A DNA stretch of 64,000 nt from Paraburkholderia agricolaris (GCF_009455635.1 NZ_QPER01000001.1:3224001-3288000), one strand, 5' to 3'; counted from the stretch's first letter, positions 45,584-54,949 are shown. Made by a program: numbers and translations. Notes: a model not told the origin generated them from the sequence alone.

Positions 45584-46903
45584 TCAAACCTCGGCCACTT
45601 CGACAACCCCTCGCGCCGTGCCTCGGTTACGGCGCTCCAGGGTACTGATGCAAACTAGCGAAACGCCGGCGAGACAGCTATAGAACACGGCCAACGGCCA
45701 CCATGCGCCCGGATATCGATGCGCGAGCAACGTTCCGATCAAGGGTGTCAACCCGCCGGCCAGTGCGGCGCATACCTGGTAAGACAATGAAATCGCCGAA
45801 TACCGGACTCTCACTGCAAATGCAGTCGACATAAACCCGGCCATCACCGCGTAAGAACTCGACATGCACATCACCGCCAGCGCGATGCCGATCACAATCG
45901 CGACCGGCCGCCCGGTCGATACCAGCGCGAACATCGGGTAAGGCGACAACATCGCCAACGCTGCCGCGCCCTTCAAAAACCTTCCAGTCCCGACGCGTTG
46001 TGCGAACCACCCCGAGCCCAGTTGCGTGAACAACTGAATGAACGCCACCACGAACAGACAATCGAGGATCAGCGAACGGTCGAGCCCAAGCGTCTGCGTC
46101 GTGTAATTCAGCATGAACGTATTGACGAACCACGCGCCGGCCACGCCGATCACGTTCGCGCCGAGACACAGCAACAGCGTGCGCCACGCGTCGCGCACCA
46201 CCTCGGCGACCGGCAGCGCCGCCACTCGCCGCTGTGCTTTGAGCGCCTTGAATTCCGGCGATTCGTCGACGCCCGCGCGGATCAGCAGGCCGACCACCAG
46301 CAGCACCGCGCTTGCGAGAAACGGCAGACGCCAGCCCCAACTGAGAAACGCGTCCTTATCCATCGACGCCACCGCGCGAAACGCGAGCAGCGACAGGATC
46401 AAGCCCGCAGGACTGCCCAGTTGCGCGAACGAGGCGAAGAAAGTACGCCGTCCCTGCGGCGCATGTTCGCTTGCCATCAGCACCGCGCCGCCCCACTCGC
46501 CACCGATCGCGATGCCCTGCGCAACCCGCAGCAGCACCAGCAAAACCGGCGCCCATACGCCGGCGCTCGCATAGGTCGGCAGGAAACCGATACCGACCGT
46601 GCCGATGCCCATAATCGCCAGCGTAGCCACGAGCGCCTTCTTGCGGCCGATGCGGTCGCCAAGGTGGCCGAATACGAGGCCGCCGAACGGCCGCGCAAAA
46701 AAACCCACTGCGAAGGTGCCGAACGAAGCCAGCGTCGCGAAGAAAGGATCGCTACCCGGAAAGAACAGCTTGCCGAAAATCAGCGCGGATGCAGTAGCGT
46801 AGATATAAAAGTCGTACCATTCGATCGTAGTACCGACAAATGCCGCCGCTGCGGCACGGGTGGGTTGCCGCCCTGCGGCGAGGTCGTCTGGCTCTCGATT
46901 CAT
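45584..46903 (-). CDS. MHS-family MFS transporter
   Basis: This 439-residue major facilitator has about 12 transmembrane segments. It starts with FVGTTIEWYDFYIYATASALIFGKLFFP, the signature of the metabolite:H+ symporter branch (ProP, KgtP, ShiA), followed by the DRIGRKKALV loop motif. ATG 46903 with GGAG 9 bases upstream is preferred over an in-frame TTG at 46918. It is in one direction with the CoA-transferase and acyl-CoA dehydrogenase genes, so it likely imports their organic-acid substrate. Confidence 0.88.
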   Translation of the reverse strand: MNREPDDLAAGRQPTRAAAAAFVGTTIEWYDFYIYATASALIFGKLFFPGSDPFFATLASFGTFAVGFFARPFGGLVFGHLGDRIGRKKALVATLAIMGIGTVGIGFLPTYASAGVWAPVLLVLLRVAQGIAIGGEWGGAVLMASEHAPQGRRTFFASFAQLGSPAGLILSLLAFRAVASMDKDAFLSWGWRLPFLASAVLLVVGLLIRAGVDESPEFKALKAQRRVAALPVAEVVRDAWRTLLLCLGANVIGVAGAWFVNTFMLNYTTQTLGLDRSLILDCLFVVAFIQLFTQLGSGWFAQRVGTGRFLKGAAALAMLSPYPMFALVSTGRPVAIVIGIALAVMCMSSSYAVMAGFMSTAFAVRVRYSAISLSYQVCAALAGGLTPLIGTLLAHRYPGAWWPLAVFYSCLAGVSLVCISTLERRNRGTARGVVEVAEV

Positions 46904-46979
46904 GTCTTTCGTCTCCAAGGTCTTTCTTCTGGATGGCGCGGCTTCTTTGTGCCGTCACCGGAACACTGCTTTCTTACGC

Positions 46980-48200
46980 TCAGGCTTTCAGTACGCCTGC
47001 TTCGAGCAAACGTTGCTGGGTTGCCTCATCGATGCCTAATGCGTCGAGTACCTTGCGTGTGTCGCCGCCCAGCGCCGGCGGCGCAGTGCGATACGTGGCC
47101 GGCGTGCGTGACAGTTTGATCGGCGACGCCGTGCCGCGATACTCGCCCATCTCGATCACCATGCCGCGATGCAATGTATGCGGATGATGCGCGACGACGT
47201 CGACGGTTTGCACCGGCCCGCACGGCACGCCTGCGTTGATCAACGCCTGCGCGAGCGGCTCGCAGTCGTGCGCGGCAAGCAGACTTTCCAGCGCGGCCTT
47301 GAGCGGCTCGCGATGCGCGCAGCGACTGCGGTTGTCCACGTAGCGCGGATCGTCCGCGAGTTGCGGTGCGCCGAGATGCGCGCATAGCCGTGCGAATTGC
47401 CGGTCGTTGCCGACGGCAAGAAAGATCGGTGCAGTCGCGGTGCGATAGCTGTCGTACGGCGTGATGTTCGGATGCGCGTTACCGCTGCGCTGCGGCGTAC
47501 GGCCCGAGCCGAAATAGTTCGGCAAATGCGGATGCAGAAGCGACACGCCGCAGTCGTATAGCGCGATATCGATCGACTGACCGTGCCCGCTTTTCGCACG
47601 CTCGGCGAGCGCCAGCAGAATGCCGGCCAACGCATTCAAGCCCGTCACCATGTCGACGACCGGCAAGCCGACACGCGTGGCCGGTCCGTCGCGTTCACCG
47701 TTGACGCTCATCAAGCCGGTCATTGCCTGAATCGCGGCGTCGTAGCCGGGCAAGCCGCCGAGCGGGCCGTCTGGACCGAAACCCGATACCGCGCAGTGAA
47801 TCAGCTTCGGGAAACGTTTACGCAGATCGCGCTCGTAGTCCATGCCCCAGCGCGCCAGCGTGCCGGGCTTGAAGTTTTCAACCAGCACGTCGGCGTCTTC
47901 GAGCAATTTCCACAGAATGTCGCGACCCTCTTCACACGACAGATCGACCGCGATGCCCTGTTTGTTACGGTTCACGCCGGCGAAGTACCACGCCGTATCA
48001 CCGTAAAACGGCGGCCCCCAGCCGCGCGTTTCGTCGCCCCCGGGCGGTTCCAGTTTGATGACCTGGGCGCCGTGGTCGGCCAGCGCCTGCGTGCAATACG
48101 GACCGCCGAGTACGCGGCTGAGGTCGATGACCTTGATGCCTTGCAACGCACCTTGCGTGGTTTGCGTGCGCTGCGCGGTGTCGTTCACGGATGCGGTCAT
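46980..48200 (-). CDS. CaiB/BaiF-family (class III) CoA-transferase
   Basis: This 406-residue protein has the class III CoA-transferase pattern: GIKVIDLSRVLGGPYCTQALADHGAQVIKLEPPGGDETR at the N-terminus, NRNKQGIAVDLSCEEGR, and GYDAAIQAMTGLMSVNG with the catalytic Asp. The C-terminal part has PYDSYRTATAPIFLAVGNDRQF. It transfers CoA between carboxylic acids, activating a substrate for the acyl-CoA dehydrogenase encoded just upstream. Its ATG overlaps the dehydrogenase stop by 4 bases (ATGA). The acid is unknown. Confidence 0.9.
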   Translation of the reverse strand: MTASVNDTAQRTQTTQGALQGIKVIDLSRVLGGPYCTQALADHGAQVIKLEPPGGDETRGWGPPFYGDTAWYFAGVNRNKQGIAVDLSCEEGRDILWKLLEDADVLVENFKPGTLARWGMDYERDLRKRFPKLIHCAVSGFGPDGPLGGLPGYDAAIQAMTGLMSVNGERDGPATRVGLPVVDMVTGLNALAGILLALAERAKSGHGQSIDIALYDCGVSLLHPHLPNYFGSGRTPQRSGNAHPNITPYDSYRTATAPIFLAVGNDRQFARLCAHLGAPQLADDPRYVDNRSRCAHREPLKAALESLLAAHDCEPLAQALINAGVPCGPVQTVDVVAHHPHTLHRGMVIEMGEYRGTASPIKLSRTPATYRTAPPALGGDTRKVLDALGIDEATQQRLLEAGVLKA

Positions 48201-49963
48201 TGCGCACTCCCTGCCGGCAGCAGTTGCAGCGCCTGATCGAGCGTCACGGTGCGGGCGTTGACCAGCGCCTCGATGACGTCACCGCTATCCGACGCCGTTT
48301 GCACGTCGAGCGGATCGAACGGCAGCAACTTGTGGCGCAACACCAGATGACTCAGCGCGAGGCGCCGGAAATCCGGTGCGAGGCGCGTGCCTTCGCAAGC
48401 CATGAGTACCGCTGTGCTTGCGTGATACAAAGCCGTGGCCGCCTGCCTGACCGATTCATCGCGTCCGCACTCGGCAACGCTCAAGAGGGCATCGCAGGCG
48501 CGCGTCAAGGTGGCGCGAAGCACGCTGAGACTCGCGGCGGGTAATCCCGCGGCGCCGAGCAGATCCAGCAGGTACGCGCGCAGCGGTTCGAGCGCGCCGT
48601 CCCGTTTGGCCGCGCGCGCGACGTCGAGCGCGACGATGTTGCTGGTGCCTTCCCAGATCGAACCGAGATGCGCGTCGCGCACGAGACGCGCGTCGCTCCA
48701 CTCCTCGATGTAACCGGTGCCGCCGCGTACTTCCATCGCGTCACCGGTCACGCGGCGTGCGTCGCGGCACGCGCGAAATTTGATCAATGGGGTGAGGATG
48801 CGCACACATTTCGCCGCCTGCCGATCGCCGGCGTCGGCTTTTTCAAGCAGCAGCGCGATCTGCATGAACATCGAGCGAGCCTGCTCCGCTGGCAGCATCA
48901 TCTTGAGCAATTGCCGCTGCATCAGCGGCATATCGATCAGCTTGCGGCCGAACGCTTCGCGATTGCGCGCGATGTGCAGCGCCTCGGTCAGCGCGCGGCG
49001 CATCAGGCCTGCCGCCCGCACACCGTTAGACAGACGCGACATGTTGATCATGTCGGCCATCTGGTGAAAGCCGCGCCCCACTTCGCCGATCAGATGTGCG
49101 ACGGCCCCTTCCAGCACGATCTCGCCGCTTGCCATCGAGCGGCTGCCGAGCTTGTCTTTCAGGCGTACGATCCGATAGCTGTTGCGCGAGCCGTCCGGCA
49201 AGGTCTTCGGCAACAGGAACAGCCCAAGGCCATGGATACCGGCGGGCGCATTGTCCACATGCGCGAGCACCATCGCGAGATCGGCGTCGGCATTCGAGCA
49301 GAACCATTTGTCGCCGTACAGACGCCACGCCTCTTCACCGTTCACGCCGGTTTCGCACGCGGCACGCGTCGCGATACGGGCCACGTCCGAGCCCGCCGCC
49401 TGTTCCGTCATGAACATCGCACCCTGAAACAGCGTGTCGAAATCACGCGATGCCAGCATCGGCAGAAATCGCGCGACCAGTTCGGGCGTGCCGAATTTGC
49501 GCAGCGTGCGCGTGAGTGAATCGGTCATGCTGACGGGACAACACAGACCGAATTCCGCCTGCACGAACAGGAACGTCAGCGCGTACTTGACCAGTGGCGG
49601 CGGCGTTTTCTTGCCTTCGCGCGTGTCATGGCTCATCGACGCCAGACCCAACTCCGAGTACGCGACACGTTCGAGCGCGACGTAATCGGGATGCTTGTCG
49701 ATGCTTTGCAGCGCTTCGCCGCGCCGTGTGCGATGCCGCAATTGGGGTGGGTTTTTGTCGGCGGACAGTGCCCAGACATCGAGTTCGCCGGACGCTCGCT
49801 GACCTAGCGAAACGAGTTGGTTTTCGAGTTCCTGGTAGATCGTGTCGCCCAGATGCAGTTTGAGCAAACGGGCGAAGTCGGGGTCGCTGCTGAAGAAGTT
49901 GATGCCCCGGCTGTCGGGAATATTGGACGAGCCGTGTGCCGGCTGCGCGGTGATTTCGCTCAT
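48197..49963 (-). CDS. Acyl-CoA dehydrogenase family flavoprotein
   Basis: This 588-residue protein is longer than simple acyl-CoA dehydrogenases (about 380-400) because of an N-terminal extension of about 130 residues and a C-terminal one. The core has FMTEQAAGSDVARIATRA, the FAD-binding region, LGSRSMASGEIVLEG, RRALTEALHIARNREAFGRKL and GGTGYIEEWSDARLVRDAHLGSIWEGTSNIVALDVARA. The architecture resembles AidB and the long VLCAD-like clade. ATG 49963 is preceded by AAGGAGA. It is divergently transcribed from a LysR gene and coupled to a CoA-transferase, suggesting oxidation of a CoA-activated acid. Substrate unknown. Confidence 0.88.
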   Translation of the reverse strand: MSEITAQPAHGSSNIPDSRGINFFSSDPDFARLLKLHLGDTIYQELENQLVSLGQRASGELDVWALSADKNPPQLRHRTRRGEALQSIDKHPDYVALERVAYSELGLASMSHDTREGKKTPPPLVKYALTFLFVQAEFGLCCPVSMTDSLTRTLRKFGTPELVARFLPMLASRDFDTLFQGAMFMTEQAAGSDVARIATRAACETGVNGEEAWRLYGDKWFCSNADADLAMVLAHVDNAPAGIHGLGLFLLPKTLPDGSRNSYRIVRLKDKLGSRSMASGEIVLEGAVAHLIGEVGRGFHQMADMINMSRLSNGVRAAGLMRRALTEALHIARNREAFGRKLIDMPLMQRQLLKMMLPAEQARSMFMQIALLLEKADAGDRQAAKCVRILTPLIKFRACRDARRVTGDAMEVRGGTGYIEEWSDARLVRDAHLGSIWEGTSNIVALDVARAAKRDGALEPLRAYLLDLLGAAGLPAASLSVLRATLTRACDALLSVAECGRDESVRQAATALYHASTAVLMACEGTRLAPDFRRLALSHLVLRHKLLPFDPLDVQTASDSGDVIEALVNARTVTLDQALQLLPAGSAQ

Positions 49964-50000
49964 GCGTGTCTCCTTTGTGGAAGGAGCATAGGAGCGGCTT

Positions 50001-50051
50001 CGATAATCGTCTAATACAACTTATATCCGGTACGATAGACACAGATTATCG
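50001..50051. promoter_or_regulatory. Inverted repeat in the LysR/acyl-CoA dehydrogenase divergent promoter
   Basis: CGATAATC (50001-50008) and GATTATCG (50044-50051) are perfect 8-bp inverted arms, 35 bases apart, inside the 110-bp gap between divergent genes. An inner pair ATCGT/ACGAT has the same symmetry. LysR regulators typically bind two such sites in the divergent gap. Inferred; a TTA-N-rich core is present but no footprint can be derived. Confidence 0.5.
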
Positions 50052-50073
50052 ATCAAAAGAACTGGAGACAGCC

Positions 50074-50946
50074 GTGGACCTGAAGCAACTACGCTATTTC
50101 GTGGCGGTCGCCGAGGAATTGCATTTCGGCCGGGCGGCCAAGCGGCTGTTCATTTCGCAGCCGGCGCTCAGTTTCGACATCCGCAAGTTCGAGGACCAAC
50201 TGGGTGTGCAACTGCTTGCGCGCACCAACAAGACGGTGGCGTTGACGAATGCCGGGCAGGTGCTGCTTGGCGAGGCGCGCCGCTTGTTGCTGCAGGCTGG
50301 CGAGGCCGAGCGCATTACGGTTCGATCGGCGCACGGATTGGCTGGCCGCTTGCGGATCGGTTTTGTGAATTCGATGCTGTATCGTGGCATGCCGCAGGCG
50401 GTGAGCCGTTTTGAGGCTGACTACCCGGGTGTCGAGATCGTGTTGAAGGAGATGAACACCAGTGAGCAGGTGCATGCGATCCAGCGGATGCAGATCGACA
50501 TGGGTTGTGCGCATTGGGGCAATTTTCCGTCGGGTGTGATTTCCACGCCGATTTTTTCCGAGCCGTTTCTGTGTTGCCTGCCGGCGGATCATCCGTTGGC
50601 GCGCAAGCGCAAGGTCGATTTGCGGGCGTTGGCACAGGAGCCGTTTATTTTGTTTCCACGCACGGTATCGCCGCATTATCACGATTTGATTATTGCGCAG
50701 TGCGTGGGGGCGGGGTTTAGTCCGTTGATTCGCCATGAGGCGCGGTTATGGCAGACCGTTGTGACGATGGTCGGGTTTGGGATGGGGGTGGCGTTGGTGC
50801 CTTTTACCTTGCGGCAGGTGCAGGATCCAAGGGTGTGCTTTTTGCCCTTGCAGGGCGAGACGCTTTTGTCGCAGGTTTTGTTGTTGCGGCGGAGTGGCGA
50901 CTCGGAGCCGGTCGCTGAGCGGTTTGTTGAGTATCTAGGGAAGTGA
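50074..50946 (+). CDS. LysR-family transcriptional regulator
   Basis: This 290-residue regulator has an N-terminal winged HTH (DLKQLRYFVAVAEELHFGRAAKRLFISQPALSFDIRKFEDQLGVQLLARTNKTVALTNAG-like) and a type 2 periplasmic-binding effector domain. The start is GTG 50074 with GGAG 7 bases upstream; the open frame begins earlier at 49966 without support. It is divergent from the acyl-CoA dehydrogenase gene and likely controls that operon. The 3' end is strongly G/T-rich (for example 46 of 60 bases at 50761-50820) next to repeat copy 2, which begins 11 bp after the stop. Confidence 0.92.
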   Translation: MDLKQLRYFVAVAEELHFGRAAKRLFISQPALSFDIRKFEDQLGVQLLARTNKTVALTNAGQVLLGEARRLLLQAGEAERITVRSAHGLAGRLRIGFVNSMLYRGMPQAVSRFEADYPGVEIVLKEMNTSEQVHAIQRMQIDMGCAHWGNFPSGVISTPIFSEPFLCCLPADHPLARKRKVDLRALAQEPFILFPRTVSPHYHDLIIAQCVGAGFSPLIRHEARLWQTVVTMVGFGMGVALVPFTLRQVQDPRVCFLPLQGETLLSQVLLLRRSGDSEPVAERFVEYLGK

Positions 50947-50956
50947 CTTTCTTTTC

Positions 50957-51672
50957 GCCTGCCCGGCGGGAGGGGGCCTGCGCGGCGTTTTTTGTTGTCT
51001 GGTTCTTTGGCTTTGCTTTGTTCGTGGTCTGTTTGGGGTTGGTCTTTTGGCCTTTCCTTGCTTTGTTAATGGTCTATTAGCGTTGCCCCTGTGCGGGGCG
51101 GCACCTACTTCTCTTTGCCGCCGCAAAGAGAAGTAGGCAAGAGAAAGCGGCTCAAACCGCCAATTCTTAAGCGGGTTCCTCGCACAGCCACGGTAGTGGT
51201 GCATCTGGAATCCGTGCCCCCGCACACTCCGCGCCGTTGACAAAGGATTCATCAGCTCCCACTCCGCACTGCGTGCGTCGCGGACGGGTCTACCAGGGAA
51301 ACCCCACCGATGCTTTGCATAACTGATGGTTTTTTGAACCGGGTATCGGCGCGCGCAGCGCCGCCGGAGGTATGACTGCCTTGTCACTAAAGCGGAATGT
51401 GCGAGGCGACGGATTCCAGATGCACCACTACCGTTACTGTGCGGGGGACCCGCTTAAGAATTAGCGGTTTGAGCCGCTTTCTCTTGCCTACTTCTCTTTG
51501 CGGCGGCAAAGAGAAGTAGGTGCCGCCCCGCACAGGGGCAACGCTAATAGACCGATAAGAGAGCAAGGAAAGGCCAAAAGACCAACCCCAAACAGACCAC
51601 GAACAAAGCAAAGCCAAAGAGCCAGAGCAAACAACAAAAAGCGCCGCGAAGGCCCCCTCCTGCCGGGCAGGC
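50957..51672. repeat. Long inverted-repeat element, copy 2 (intact)
   Basis: Left arm 50957-51215, centre 51216-51408, right arm 51409-51672. The arms are inverted copies. Both have the nested hairpin CCTACTTCTCTTTG-CCGC-CGCAAAGAGAAGTAGG-like structure (described by its half sequences), GCCCCTGTGCGGGGC stem segments and CTAATTCTTAAGCGGG or similar. The element lies exactly between the converging LysR and SSB-like genes, 10 and 13 bases from their stops. A frame for MTRQSYLRRRCARR recurs in the centre. The same element is at 10414-12385 and 60603-61339. Confidence 0.92.
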
Positions 51673-51685
51673 AAAACCAAAACCT

Positions 51686-51991
51686 TTAACCCTCCCCCCG
51701 ATACCCCACCAGCACTTTATGTGCAACCATATCCACTGCAGGCTTCACCAACCCATTCTTGTCAGTCCAAACCTTGGGCGTCAACGCCCCACTAAGCGCC
51801 ACACTATCCGCATCACCCAGCGCCAGCAACGCCCCCTGCACTTCATCATCAAACGCAATCACATTGACGAAAATCGTATCGCCATCATTGGTGGTTGCCC
51901 GGACCTTGCAGGTCACAAACCGCTTGCCATTCTGCCCCGTGCGAATCTGCGCCTCACCGTACAAGCGCCCACCCACCAGCCCATCGATCAT
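51686..51991 (-). CDS. Short single-stranded DNA-binding-like (OB-fold) protein
   Basis: This 101-residue protein matches the SSB OB-fold: MIDGLVGGRLYGEAQIRTGQNGKRFVTCKVRATTNDGDTIFVNVIAFDD (1-49) and LALGDADSVALSGALTPKVW (53-72). Canonical SSB is 160-180 residues with an acidic C-terminal tail that binds repair proteins; this one ends GYRGEG and lacks it. It may be a plasmid- or phage-type SSB relative or a specialised Burkholderia paralogue. ATG 51991 has AGGAGC upstream. Its 3' end lies 13 bp from repeat copy 2, and the sense strand is G/T-rich. Confidence 0.82.
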   Translation of the reverse strand: MIDGLVGGRLYGEAQIRTGQNGKRFVTCKVRATTNDGDTIFVNVIAFDDEVQGALLALGDADSVALSGALTPKVWTDKNGLVKPAVDMVAHKVLVGYRGEG

Positions 51992-52145
51992 CGCCCTGCT
52001 CCTCTTATCCCATACCGTGCAACAAGCAATCCCGCTCAGCACGGCCCGTATGATCCCACGATACGCAGCGCATTACGCAAAACCATCAACCACTCGCGCA
52101 ATAGCGCCATTGACCGCTCGCCTGTACCAACCCACGCGCTTGCCG

Positions 52146-53042
52146 CTAACCCGCTCCCGCCGCCTCAAAAATATCCCGCAACCACTGCGCAAAAACTCGC
52201 ACCCGCGACGACAACTGGCGATTGTGCGGATACAGCACTGAAACCGGCATCAGCGGCGGTGGAAAGTCCGCAAGAATGATCTTCAGCCTCCCCGCCGCCA
52301 ACTCACCCGCAACACGGTATTGCGGCACTTGCACAATGCCAAGACCCGCCACCGCCGAGCCCGTGTATAGATCGGCGCCCGTCACCGATACCGACGACGG
52401 CAAGTACATCGCCGTATCGCGGCCATCGACTCTGAATTCGAGCGGCACCGCCTTGCCAGTCGCGCTAGACAGATAATTGACCGCACGGTGCGCTGACAAC
52501 GCCGCCGGATCGGCCGGTTCTCCGTATGCCGCCAGATAAGCCGGACTCGCCACCGTCACCTGCGGCAAATGCGCCACGCGCCGCCCCACCATCGACGAAT
52601 CCTGCAGATTGCCCGCCCGCAACACGCAATCGATCCCCTCCCGCACCAGATCGACCAGCCGGTCGTCCTCGCCGATCATCAATTCGATGTCGGGAAACCG
52701 CGCAAGAAACGCGGGTAACGCCGGCACAACGAAATGCCGGGCCAGCGTGCCCTGCAAATTCACGCGCAAAAGGCCCTTCGGCGCGAGGTTGGAAAAAGAA
52801 CCCTCCGCCTCCTCCATGTCGGCAATCAAGCGCACGCAGCGACGGTAATACGCCTCGCCGTCGTGCGTCAGGCGTACCGAGCGCGTGGTGCGCTCGAGAA
52901 GCCGCGCGCCAAGCCGCTGCTCCATGCGCTTCATCAGATTGGTAACGGTGGCGCGCGGAATCTGCAGGTCGTCCGAAGCGCGCGTAAAGCTTTGCCGCTC
53001 GGCAATCCGGATGAACACGCGCATTTCCTCGAAACGATCCAT
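52146..53042 (-). CDS. LysR-family transcriptional regulator
   Basis: This 298-residue regulator has a winged HTH (EEMRVFIRIAERQSFTRASDDLQIPRATVTNLMKRMEQRLG) and an effector-binding domain. ATG 53042 is chosen over 53111. It is divergent from an SDR gene at 53218 and probably controls it; this LysR-SDR pairing is common. The gap 53043-53217 is 175 bp. Its 3' end is A/C-rich on the top strand, i.e. G/T-rich in sense, in line with the trend near repeat copy 2. Confidence 0.92.
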   Translation of the reverse strand: MDRFEEMRVFIRIAERQSFTRASDDLQIPRATVTNLMKRMEQRLGARLLERTTRSVRLTHDGEAYYRRCVRLIADMEEAEGSFSNLAPKGLLRVNLQGTLARHFVVPALPAFLARFPDIELMIGEDDRLVDLVREGIDCVLRAGNLQDSSMVGRRVAHLPQVTVASPAYLAAYGEPADPAALSAHRAVNYLSSATGKAVPLEFRVDGRDTAMYLPSSVSVTGADLYTGSAVAGLGIVQVPQYRVAGELAAGRLKIILADFPPPLMPVSVLYPHNRQLSSRVRVFAQWLRDIFEAAGAG

Positions 53043-53217
53043 GGTCAATGCCTTTGTGCCGGGCCGGCGATCCGGCTGGCTGCCAGCCGTCGCCCATAGC
53101 CTGCCAATCAATTGTTAAAGCAAATGGAATGATTATGGCAAGTCTAACCCGATTATCTCAGTGACGAAAGCGACCATGATTCGTTTCACCAACCCACCAC
53201 CCAGAAGGAAACGAATC

Positions 53218-53961
53218 ATGAACACGATCAAAAACGCTCGAGTCGCCATCGTTACCGGTGCATCCCGTGGCATCGGCGCAGCCGTTGCACAACGCCTCGC
53301 CAACGACGGCTTCGCGGTCGCCGTCAACTACGCATCGAGCTCATCGGAGGCCGATGCGCTGGTCGCGCAACTCACGGCGGCGGGCACCAGGGCCACCGCG
53401 GTGAAGGCCGACGTGGCGAACGCCGACGACGTACGCCGCATGTTCGAGATCACCGAACAGCAACTCGGCAAAGTGGACGTACTGATCAACAACGCCGGCG
53501 TACTCAAGACCCTGCCGCTCGCCGACACCAGCGACACGCTCTACGACCAGACGTTCGACATCAACGTACGCGGCACCTTCAATACCCTGCGCGAAGCGGC
53601 CGCGCGGATGAATAACGGCGGACGCATCGTCAACTTCTCAAGCACGACGCTGGCGCTGAACATGCCGGGCTACGCGATCTACAACGGCACCAAAGCCGCC
53701 GTCGAAGCCTTCACACACGTGTTCGCCAAGGAATTGCGCGGCCGCAACATCACCGTCAACGCAGTGGCGCCCGGCCCGATCGCGACCTCGCTGTTCCTCG
53801 ACGGCAAGACCGAAGAACAGATCCAGACCTTCGCGAAGATGCCGCCGCTGCAACGCCTCGGCCAGCCTGACGACATCGCCTCGGTAGTGTCGTTTCTCGC
53901 CGGTCCGGATGCAGGCTGGGTCAATGGCCAGATCCTGCGCGCCAATGGCGGTGTGGCCTAA
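53218..53961 (+). CDS. SDR-family oxidoreductase (FabG-like)
   Basis: This 247-residue classical short-chain dehydrogenase has the dinucleotide motif TGASRGIG (about 13-20), NNAG (about 89-92), catalytic Ser in VNFSSTT and the YNGTK Tyr-Lys pair, and ends WVNGQILRANGGVA. Start ATG 53218 follows AGAAGGA. The divergent LysR gene probably regulates it. A second SDR gene follows 91 bases on. Substrate unknown. Confidence 0.93.
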   Translation: MNTIKNARVAIVTGASRGIGAAVAQRLANDGFAVAVNYASSSSEADALVAQLTAAGTRATAVKADVANADDVRRMFEITEQQLGKVDVLINNAGVLKTLPLADTSDTLYDQTFDINVRGTFNTLREAAARMNNGGRIVNFSSTTLALNMPGYAIYNGTKAAVEAFTHVFAKELRGRNITVNAVAPGPIATSLFLDGKTEEQIQTFAKMPPLQRLGQPDDIASVVSFLAGPDAGWVNGQILRANGGVA

Positions 53962-53995
53962 CCCCGCCTGAAAACGCGTAAAGCGCGTAAAGCGC

Positions 53996-54010
53996 CGTGC
54001 TCACAGCACG
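53996..54010 (+). terminator. Small hairpin between the two SDR genes
   Basis: CGTGCT and AGCACG flank a 3-base loop, followed by TTTAAA. It is preceded by two tandem copies of CGTAAAGCG (53977-53994). It may be a weak terminator or attenuator for the first SDR gene. Confidence 0.45.
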
Positions 54011-54052
54011 TTTAAACGCCATATCACTTTCACGAACGAATCGGAGAGGATC

Positions 54053-54949
54053 ATGCAAAAGAACATCATTCTGGTGACGGGCGCCGGCACGGGCATCGGC
54101 AAACTCACTGCGCAATCGTTGGCCGAAGCCGGCCATATCGTCTACGCAACGATGCGCGATGTCGAAGGACGCAACAAGCCGCGCGCCGACGAAATGCGCA
54201 CGCTCGCCAAAGCGAAGAACATCCAGTTGCATCCGCTCGAACTCGATGTGCTGTCGCAAGAATCCGCCGATGCCGCCGCAGCGACAATCATCCGTGAACA
54301 CGGACGGCTCGACGTCGTGATGCAAAACGCGGGACATCTGGTGGTCGGTCCGAGTGAAGCATTCACGCCCGAAGAAATGGTGAAGGTGTTCGACACCAAC
54401 CTGTTTGGCGCGCAACGTGTGAACCGCGCGGTGCTGCCGTATCTGCGCCAGCAGGAAGCCGGTCTGATGTTATGGATCAGCAGCACGACCACCAAGGGCG
54501 GCTTTCCTCCGTTCCTCGGCCCTTACGGGGCGGCAAAAGCCGCGATGGATTCTCTCGCGGTCACTCTAGCCTACGAAATCGCGCGCTTCGGTATCGAAAC
54601 CTCGATCGTGGTGCCGGGCGCATTCACGCGCGGCACCGCACACTTTCCGAACGCCGGGAAACCCGCCGATACGCAACGCGCCGCCGCGTATGCACGCTAT
54701 GACGGCGTGATGGATCAGATCGGCGAACGTCTGTCCTATCTCACACCGGACAACGCCGATCCGCAAGCCGTAGCCGATGAAATCGTGCGAATCGTCGCCT
54801 TGCCTTCGGGGCAGCGGCCGATGCGCTCGGTAATCGATTTCGTCGGTGACGGTGCGCGTGAAGTGCTCGAAGTCTCGGAGCGCGTGCGCATCGAGTTCGC
54901 CAGGCGGATCGGCATGGGCGATCTGCTCGAAGCGAACATCAAGCGTTAA
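54053..54949 (+). CDS. SDR-family oxidoreductase
   Basis: This 298-residue short-chain dehydrogenase has TGAGTGIG (about 7-14), QNAGH (about 88-92), the catalytic Ser in ISSTTTKGG and YGAAK. It is about 45 residues longer than classical members at the C-terminus, typical of the SDR subgroup acting on larger hydrophobic substrates. GAGAGGATC precedes ATG 54053. It is probably co-expressed with the upstream SDR gene. Substrate unknown. Confidence 0.92.
   Translation: MQKNIILVTGAGTGIGKLTAQSLAEAGHIVYATMRDVEGRNKPRADEMRTLAKAKNIQLHPLELDVLSQESADAAAATIIREHGRLDVVMQNAGHLVVGPSEAFTPEEMVKVFDTNLFGAQRVNRAVLPYLRQQEAGLMLWISSTTTKGGFPPFLGPYGAAKAAMDSLAVTLAYEIARFGIETSIVVPGAFTRGTAHFPNAGKPADTQRAAAYARYDGVMDQIGERLSYLTPDNADPQAVADEIVRIVALPSGQRPMRSVIDFVGDGAREVLEVSERVRIEFARRIGMGDLLEANIKR

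Noticed and set aside
50935..51387. 150-codon frame crossing the left arm and centre of repeat copy 2
   Set aside because: It overlaps the inverted repeat arms, has no start signal, and the arm part is composition-driven. It is better treated as repeat sequence; the recurrence is noted as a finding.
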